Assembly: GCA_032718475.1 (NCBI GenBank)
Contig: JAUCBJ010007860.1
Location: 1-64,000 of the forward strand
Source: Nemertoderma westbladi
Taxonomy: Eukaryota; Xenacoelomorpha; Nemertodermatida; Nemertodermatidae
Direction: 5' to 3'
Length of the DNA stretch: 64,000 nt
Shown here in pieces: positions 23,501 to 30,900 of the stretch. The notes under the pieces are model-generated. The model worked only from the letters and a program-made list of their open reading frames with translations, had not been told where the DNA came from and ran no database searches. How positions within the stretch are numbered: the first letter of the stretch is position 1; every line of letters starts with the position of its first letter. The translations under genes and the position numbers were made by a program.

Positions 23501-24260
23501 CCATCTCACCTTTCTCGAAAGCCTTGTAGGCTCTGTATAGGCTAAGAGCTTCTTTCTTTTCGCGGGTTGACTGATTCGCCTCGTCCAGCGTAAGTTCAAA
23601 TACATCGGGTTCAACAACCTTAGGTGGGTAAATGACAGTTTCTCCCGCCTTTGGTCCGGTCATAGCAAATGAATGATATGGATTCGATAAAGGATACCCT
23701 CCTTCCTGGTAGCGTAGTTGTTGATGATTCGAACACCTCGCCAATATCGGTTCGGGATTTTCCTTATTCAAACGCATCGGAATCGCATTTCGTTGTTCGC
23801 GCATACAAGAACCGCATTGATAATAAAGTTTATAAACTGAAAATGCTTCCTTGGTTTCTCTATCGTCCCCTCGAGTTCGTCTGTAAAGATGCATTCCATC
23901 GAATTCATCGCGTACCGCGGGCATAGGTTCGTGCGCCTTTAGGTATTGCATGGTATGATACAAACGACTAATTTCAGTATCGGGGTCTTCGCTAATGTCT
24001 CCCGTATCACACAAAGCATCGTACGGGTAAAGTTCGTTGAAGGTTTGGCGCAAACTTTCGATTCTTTCGTTTAATGCGTTTTGCCTTCTCTTTAATACAT
24101 TCGAGTCATATTTAGTTCTCGCGAGTTTCGCTGTACTTTCCGATAATTCTTTTATACCGAATATAGTATAATCCTTGGCTCCAAATCTTTCGAATGGCGC
24201 TGCTGCCTCCTCTTGGATATCATATCCCCATCTCGGCTCTCCTTGTATCCCTTTCTCCAT
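20535..24260 (-). CDS. Second large ORF of the BEL element: zinc-knuckle, Gag/nucleocapsid-like protein
   Basis: 1241 codons, intact, downstream of pol. An N-terminal helical region (residues about 40-80) is followed by a Cys-rich patch (CGSCMREQ ... CSNH, about 150-180). About 650 residues follow with no family I recognise. Three zinc knuckles lie at roughly residues 865-924: CSKCGVAGHHMAKC and CTYCNIKGHRASEC are CX2CX4HX4C, and CGWCGDQGSHTFYTC is CX2CX5HX4C. The tail is Pro/Ser/Arg-rich and ends FRGRGRARSTKR, a basic nucleic-acid-binding type. I see no signal peptide or transmembrane segment, so it does not look like an envelope protein. A second Gag or an RNA-binding cofactor is the best inference. 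It is separated from pol by 668 bp, so it probably needs a spliced or subgenomic RNA, or internal initiation. The first ATG (24260) is assumed. Confidence 0.8.
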   Translation of the reverse strand: MEKGIQGEPRWGYDIQEEAAAPFERFGAKDYTIFGIKELSESTAKLARTKYDSNVLKRRQNALNERIESLRQTFNELYPYDALCDTGDISEDPDTEISRLYHTMQYLKAHEPMPAVRDEFDGMHLYRRTRGDDRETKEAFSVYKLYYQCGSCMREQRNAIPMRLNKENPEPILARCSNHQQLRYQEGGYPLSNPYHSFAMTGPKAGETVIYPPKVVEPDVFELTLDEANQSTREKKEALSLYRAYKAFEKGEMEEWGGRLASLPCHWTSHDQTSAKEMTPEVFESINFAQNVIQRLQIASPERPREMQPYSTSATKPLSTTLNFPISIPVRQDTTYEIPIVDHPEIISNLEFLPAVVFSDMSKIYDLRRHITQKVVNNVPPHIQDFKELDRAGADIAPSNLKGYLTKTIRLWIGTGTFESDTDIAADWRGKVIRFDEDKDIEKIWQPSEELLDEWTRTFRSFQENGYMFYDNEGGSHQQSLTSKTIQIRAADGVLHVFSRQRSDKRMPIPPANTKRHHLITDIVKKMDQACNIDARMLPKMVRNMILDKTVVKVGSGVREDLISDFAGMTDSDDRLPTPYVDTRPLILWSIEQGYFREYNTQKTGTGYISYLLFNWDYKEGKRNKYIETYGEGDTPDMSEFESQLKWRGCVYWAITSPPRAVLQYYLAIESSVNVCLIADIVSRTLKRHPLCLGEDHTFYMEGRIRTDVFRRFLEPFYNSDAQCNAFTRAGFSIFRDVYLRCAGSLIERPSMFTLLPYEGERIVEITDESRQTRAPIGHLGDEFEVTTTIADDPLEELLEIERNLPKKSQTEIRQLEATDAIVCIQPSETYQPIDPDDYDYSMGGSARPIGDLIYERVWYPANTMCSKCGVAGHHMAKCSGKHITTTQLICGWCGDQGSHTFYTCWRFMAQCTYCNIKGHRASECQLRDIPYEHESVKLVRKLFDEWEDLADEHVSAQRRRFPMRAHLGFWAVNPQTMMSEGYISAMPQYDELIEVVDILPHDSGFRVVREYLLQIHPDNKNTWNFQKVVNRITYGEFDRFRTEKRNKGAWLTVAWAYRAAFYHKRIQASVFEEEEVLEATNIPATPVAPSARHPREDGQGRIIRVQKVGQQLKKIINVEERKGVEPTIRVTRDTVSLPREPVGGSGHTPADQQGAQATLGSASSTSRAFPDILPTVATTDRSRGIGRGFGMPNRRICEEIVAPSLNVPSKPVTRPISPISRAKSPVRSFRGRGRARSTKR

Positions 24261-24928
24261 AATTAGGGTGTAGTTACATAATCATTACTACTAGAGGGAA
24301 TACAACAGAGTTTGTAGTTAGTTGTGAGGAGACGTGAGAGTTTCGTCTGCCCTTTGGGCTTCGACAACGCTCTAACCTCCTACCCATAGCCTAAGATCTA
24401 GGGTTTCTTTAATGACACGCTGCTTCTTATCTAAAATTTTTTTTTGCCGAAGTAAAAACGAATTTGGGCTAAACTGGCCGTGAGTCTAAAATACTCACCT
24501 TTTGATCCCAAACTATTATCAGAAAATAAGCAGTCAAGAATTAGTAATAAATATAGGGGAGTCTATTTTGACGTAACTTATTGAAACAAGACCGTGTAAA
24601 ATTTAATTAAAAAATTTTTAAGAAAGGCTCGCAAGATGGCTCGCCTCTCTTGTTTCTCTAATTTTAAGTTCCACCCGACTGTACCCTGAAATCTATTCAC
24701 TGGAGAAAATTTTAAAAATTTTCAAATCCAAATGGATTGTCTAAAATTTCGAAAATGTCTCAATATTGTGAGTTCCAAGTAGAATTCCATTTCTTATACC
24801 TACAAATCCCGCTCCTATGTGACACATAAGGGTACTACCCTCAATGTTCACATATAAAGACAATGGAATTCTACCGCTGTCCTTACTACGGTGTACAGGT
24901 ACGTGGAAATCTATTTGTAAACTCCTAA
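24261..24928 (-). other. Structured spacer between the two BEL frames
   Basis: Non-coding. It contains a perfect 13-bp inverted repeat (GTAGAATTCCATT at 24779-24791, AATGGAATTCTAC at 24862-24874). Between the arms are two small hairpins, TATGT-GAC-ACATA (24816-24828) and AGGGT-ACT-ACCCT (24829-24841). The set could fold as a multi-branched element just after the gag-pol stop. A degenerate copy of the dispersed motif is at 24623-24635. Confidence 0.55.
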
Positions 24929-27900
24929 TTATTTACTAGTATTAGGTGGAGATTTGTAATCTCCAGACTCGTTACGAGTCTCTTCAAGAAGTACGAGACG
25001 TTGAGTCGGTCTGTCTACTGTACGACCGTCAATTGTCCGTACCATCACAGTTCTTGTCACTCCATCCATAGATGGATGTGTGGCTAAAATGACACCTGTT
25101 ATCCAGAAGCGTCTTTTTAGATTCACTTCTGCCAACAGCACGTGATCTCCCGGCTTTAATGCGCGGGTGTTATTATACCAAGTTGTTCTGGCAGAAATAG
25201 AGGGCAAATAATGGTTTTGCCATATTTCCCAGAATTTGTTAGCTAGTAGTTGCGTGATTTTCCACGCTTTTCTACCGTAACTGTCGCTTTCTATTGGAAT
25301 AGAAATAGGTGTCAAAGTTGTCGGTGCCTGCATAAGCAGGTGTGCCGGTGTCAAAGCAAACTGAGATTGTTTGTCATCGGGTACTAATACTATTGGTCTA
25401 GTATTTAGTATTGCCTCGATTTCAACAAACAATGTTGTCAGTTGGTCGTCTGTTAATATGTGGTTTACTGGAATGACCTTTGCCATTGCCGTCTTTATAG
25501 ATCTAATCAATCTCTCCCATACTCCGCCTCTCCAAGGACTATCTGGAGGATTGAACTTCCAAACAATCTTGTGAGGTTGTAGTTCGTTCGAGATTTGATC
25601 TTGATCTAATTTCTTAAAGGCTCTAGCAATTTCATTCCGAGCACCAACAAAGTTTGTCCCTTGGTCTGAGTACAAGCATTTTACTAGTCCGCGTCTAGCG
25701 ATAAATCGCCGCAGTGCTAGTATAAACGCGTTGGTGGAAAGATCCATCACACGTTCAATGTGAACTGCCCTACTGGACATACATGTGAAAATCAGTCCCC
25801 AGCGTTTTACTAGTATGCGTCCACGTTTCGTATGTATGGGACCAAAGCAATCAATTCCAGTCTCTGTAAAAGGTGGTCTGAATGCTTGAAGTCGTGCTTG
25901 TGGTAGTTCACTCATTTCTTGGGTACCTATTCTAGAATGTACCTTTTTACAAATAATACACGTACGTGTCACTGAACTTAATGCTTTACTGGGTCTAATT
26001 AATACAAATCTAGTACGTAAGTAGGAAAGACAGTGGTGTCTTCCAGCGTGTTTCAGATGTAGATGTGCGTCCAGTATCATTGCACGTTGTAGTTCGTGGT
26101 GTTGCGGTATTATTATTGGGTAACTAAAGTTTGTGTTAAAGTCAATGTTTTGAAGCCGAGATTTATGACAAATTAAGCCATTATAAATTATCGGACTCCA
26201 ACTCAGTATTGGTGACGACTTGATTGGTTGACCTTGACTTATAGATGTGAATTCGCGCGCGAAATATCGCAGTTGATAATGGCGAATTAATTTTATCTCA
26301 CACCTGTCAATCTCAGCCAATGTAAGTCGACGTGTAAAGTCGCGTTTGCCTTTAACGTATTGTACAAAACGTACAATCCACGCTAATTTTCGGCAAGCGC
26401 TTGTCCAAGAATCTGTTAAGTTTACAATACGGTCGACGTAAGTATTTGTGACGTCATCAGGTAAGTCAATTGAGAATTTGGAAGGTTTTGAATTACTAGA
26501 AGGGCCCACGGGTCCGCCGGTAAGTATTCCCTTGTTGACTGTTGATCCGTCCGGGTCTACAAGTAATTTGTCCTTCTTTGTCTTCTTACCTTGATTGTCA
26601 GTACTTTGTAAGTCGATCGTTAATGGTGGTTTGAACTCTATGGGATCAGTGGGTTTCGGTAAACTTATTTTTCTGCCGACATTAATCCCAGGTCTCACCA
26701 TAGGTTGCAAGTTCGGTATGTCTCTTGAGCGCAAAGTAACACCTGTATTTACATTAGCGTAGGTACTACCCACATCTGTAATACATGAGGTTTCACCGTG
26801 CTTATGGTTGCTCAAGTGTGTCAAAATTGGTAGTTTGTCAATACAAGGCCGCTCCAATAGGGAAACTGCGGCTTTATCGTTAGTCAATACATTACTAGTG
26901 TCTAGTCGACTGTCTAGTAATGTGTCTGGCGATACGTCTGGTAACGTATCTGGTTGTTTGTCAATAGAAGGCCGCTCCAATAGGGAAACTGCGGCTTTAC
27001 TGTTTGTCAGTGTGTTACTAGCGTCTGGTAGAATGTCTGGTTGACCGTCTAGTAACGTGTCTGGTTGACCGTCTGGTAACGTGTCTGGTTGACCGTCTGG
27101 TAACGTGTCTGGTTGACCGTCTGGCGATATGGCTGGTTGACCGTCTGGCGATATGTCTGGTTGACCGTCTGGCGATATGTCTGGTGTAGAAAGGCTCGCA
27201 AGTCTTCCTCTCTTGACCTTTGAAGTTATATCTTTCCATTTCGCCTTCGGTTTTTTCTTGAGTTTCGCCGCCGTCGTCTTTTTCTTTGTCTTCCCCTTTT
27301 TTGGTTTCTTGATTTCGGCGTCCTTGGGAATGGTGTTGGACTTGTTGTCGTATAACGGAGGCCAATCTTGTGTCGATTTCTGCAAGAATTGGGGTCCGTG
27401 TTGCCAAAATTCTTTGTTCTCCGGTTTACAGAATTCCTCAGGCATCATTCCTCGCGACGCAATATCAGCTGGGTTTTGTGGTCCGGGACAATGTCGCCAA
27501 TCCCCTTTTATTGAACGGTCTAGAATTTCCGCGCGACGGTTAGCAACGAATGTCTTGAATTCAAGTGTGTCGTTGTTTATGTAAAATAAAACCAACGTCG
27601 CGTCAGTCCAATAAAATATCTGTAAACTCGACTGTAGTTCTGTCTGTATGAGGTTCACGATGGTGGTTGACAGGGTTGCGGCTTGTAGCTCGGCTCGTGG
27701 TGTCGTCATATACTTAGTAGGCATGGTCTTAGCCTTAGAAGTAATGAGCGAAACATCGAACTCGTCTGATTCTACTTGTCTGCGTAAGTACGCTGCCACA
27801 CCAAAACCGTTGTCACTGGCGTCAGAAAAACAGTGTAGTTCCAAGTTGTCAGGAAATGTACTTTGCAATGGAAAGTAAACCCTGGGTATGAAATAATCCT

Positions 27901-30900
27901 CTAGCGAAGATAATTCCGCCTCCCAGGTCTTCCATAAGTCCACTTGGTCTGATGAGATCGGCTCGTCCCATGTTAGTCCATCTTTCCATATACTGCGCAT
28001 ATAAATGCGGGCTTGCAGTATCACTGGACTGATGAATCCTAACGGATCGAACAATCGGCTCAATTTTGACAAGCATGATCTCTTGGTCAGTGTGTTCCCT
28101 TGACTGTCCAGTCTCACCTTCACTCGAAAGTTGTCTGTGTTTGGGTCCCAAAAGAGCCCCAACACCTTAGTCGTCGGTAGTGGTTCGAACTCTAGGTCTA
28201 TGTCACCACCTCCACGCTCAGTAGTTCCGAATGAGTCTACTAATTCGGCACTGTTTGAGGCGAATTTGGTGAGGTTAAAACCTCCGCCCGCCAAGCAGTC
28301 CCGTAATTGATGTGCTACTGTTGTAGCACGTTCTACTGTGTCGCAACTCTGTAATCCGTCATCAACGTAAAAGTCACGCTCCACAATTCTAATTATCTCT
28401 GGGTCATATAGATGTTTCTGATCCCTAGCGGCCTGCTTTAGGGCGTACATCGTACAATTTGGGCTGTCTCTGGCACCGAAAACGCGAACTTGCATTTGGT
28501 AAGTCGCCGGTGGTAGACTTAAATCTCCTTCCGGGTACCAGAGGAACCGCAAACTGTCTCTGTCTCGCTCTAACGCTTTTACTTGGTGAAACATCGCTTC
28601 AACTTCGCAAGTAAAGGCTACTTGACGCTGACGGAAGCGCATAATCACCCCCATAAGATAATTATTCATGTTCGGTCCATCCATCAACTCACTATTGAGG
28701 GACATTCCCTCAAACAGAGCCGCACAGTCATTGACTACACGTACTTTGTCTGGTTTGTCGGGGTGTCTCACGTAGTGATGTGGCAAGTAATACGTTTGGT
28801 CGGTCACTCGCTCCGGGTTAGTCATTCGGATAGCGTATCCCTTTGTCAAATACGTCTCCATCTGAGTGTTATACTGCAGATGGGCTTTCTCGTCCTTTAA
28901 TAGACGTTGCCGTATTGAGTGTAGACGTCTTAAAGCCAGCGGATAGTTGTTTATAAGTTTAGGACTTTGGCTACGCCATAACATCCCTACCTCATAATGT
29001 CCGTCCTTCGTCTGGTGGATAGTATCTTCCATGATCTTCAGAGATTGTTTCTCCTGTTCCGACATGCAAGGTTCGTAGCTACCAGGTTCAGCTGTATCTT
29101 GTTCTAACCACCTGATAGTCTTCTCCGTTAATTCTTTGTCCAAGGCGGCTTGTTCCAACTGATGATTTCTCAACGCGTCATCATCGATATCGACTGGCAC
29201 TGTTGAGGTTATTGGGGTAGGTAGACTCGCAAGCCTATCATCTGTCGTCGATGGAATCTCTAGCTGACTCGTCTTCCCCCCAAGTTCTAAACTCACCTTG
29301 TGGGTTAGCTGCTCCTTGTGACTTATCATACTAGTTACACGTCTGTCGTGTTTGGTCGACTGTAGTGTAGTATGGTTCGCGTCGTGTGAGAAGGAATGAA
29401 TTGAATTTGTAGTTAATAAACTACATGTACTCTGTACATCGTCTTCCTCGTCACTTACGTCTAGTGTGCGCACAGGCGCTCGAGTATACCACCCTATCGG
29501 CGTTCTGCAGGCGTATGCGTTTCCCGCTACAACTGCCGATGGTCTGGTTTCCCACACCTGATGTAGGTTGAATTGGTCCGTCCCGATCAGCATGGCTACC
29601 GATCTATAATTGACAGGACATTCGGGTACACCAAGGTGTCTGAAATACTTACGGTCCTCTAGAGATTGTTCCGGCACTGGACCTAGTAGGTTACTAAAGT
29701 CCTTCGTGGCCGCAAAGGTTAGATCTCTAAAGGGTAACAAAGACCTCTCCCTCTCGCTGTGTTGCGATTTTGGAAGAAGAGAGTCTAAGTTTAACTTGAC
29801 TCGTGTCACTGGTATTGCACGCTGTCCGTGCATACTACTTACGGTATAACTGACACGCTTACCTTGTTTAAGATCCGTCACGACGTCAGCTATCTTTTCG
29901 TCCACGTAGCTATGAGATGAGGCTGAATCTAGAATCGCATAGATCCTCTTGCTCCCCTTTGTGCCAGTAACCTTAATCGGGATTACACTGAACCCCTTCA
30001 GTTGATCAGTAGTCAGGAGCGCGATCGACGGTTGTTCGTCTCCATTGGAATATTCATCGTCGTCTTCTGATTCTTCGTCCGACGATCCGGATTGTTCTGA
30101 GAAGCAATCCTCAATATGGGTCACGAAGGTTGGAGTCGTTTTCGATTCTCGTTTTCGGTAGGCCGCATCACATCTCGCTGCTGCTTCCGGGTGTTCCCTG
30201 GCGAAGCGTTTCGTCGGCGTGTGGCTGTCTGTGTGGAGCAGACCGTCATGGTTGCGTCCACAGGATGGACAAGTGTCGGTATTTGGGCAATCCTTACGCA
30301 CGTGTCCGTGTCGCGTACACCGCCAACAAGAGTCCAGTGGCCGTATCTGCAGCCGTCGTTCTTCCGAGTTCAACTCGCGAAATTGTCGACAACCTCGTAA
30401 CTTGTGACCAATATACCGCTTACCTAGATGCTCGCAGTATTGGCAGCCGTTGAAGTCGGTGCTGAGTTGCTGTCTCGTCTGTTTCGTCCCAATGGGCGCA
30501 GATACTCTATTACCGTCTGAGAATTGTCGTGATTCCGTCGGTGTGGCGTAAGTGGCCGTCTTAGTGGATGTTGTCTGGGGTTTTTGTCGGTTGGAGGATG
30601 GCAGCGTGATTCCTTCTGCCACGATGTGCTGGTCGGTGTAGTTAGATCGAGTTTCTACTACCGCCTCCCTGGATATTAAAAGGTACACATCTTCTAATTT
30701 TAAGAATCCTCCCCGCTCCTCTCGCTGGTATTCGACCTTCCTCCACTCCCGACGAAGTCGATGGTGGAGTCGTCCTATTATCTTTAATAGGACTGTAGGG
30801 GTATTCCCGTAATCAAGTTGTCCAATTGATCTTAAGGTAGTGATAGCGTTCTTGATCTCGTCAGCTAGTTTTAGTAAGTCGACGGGTTTAGTGATAGCCC

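Noticed and set aside
20535-24260. Envelope gene downstream of pol
   Set aside because: No signal peptide, membrane anchor or Cys-paired ectodomain pattern; zinc knuckles and a basic tail point to nucleic-acid binding.
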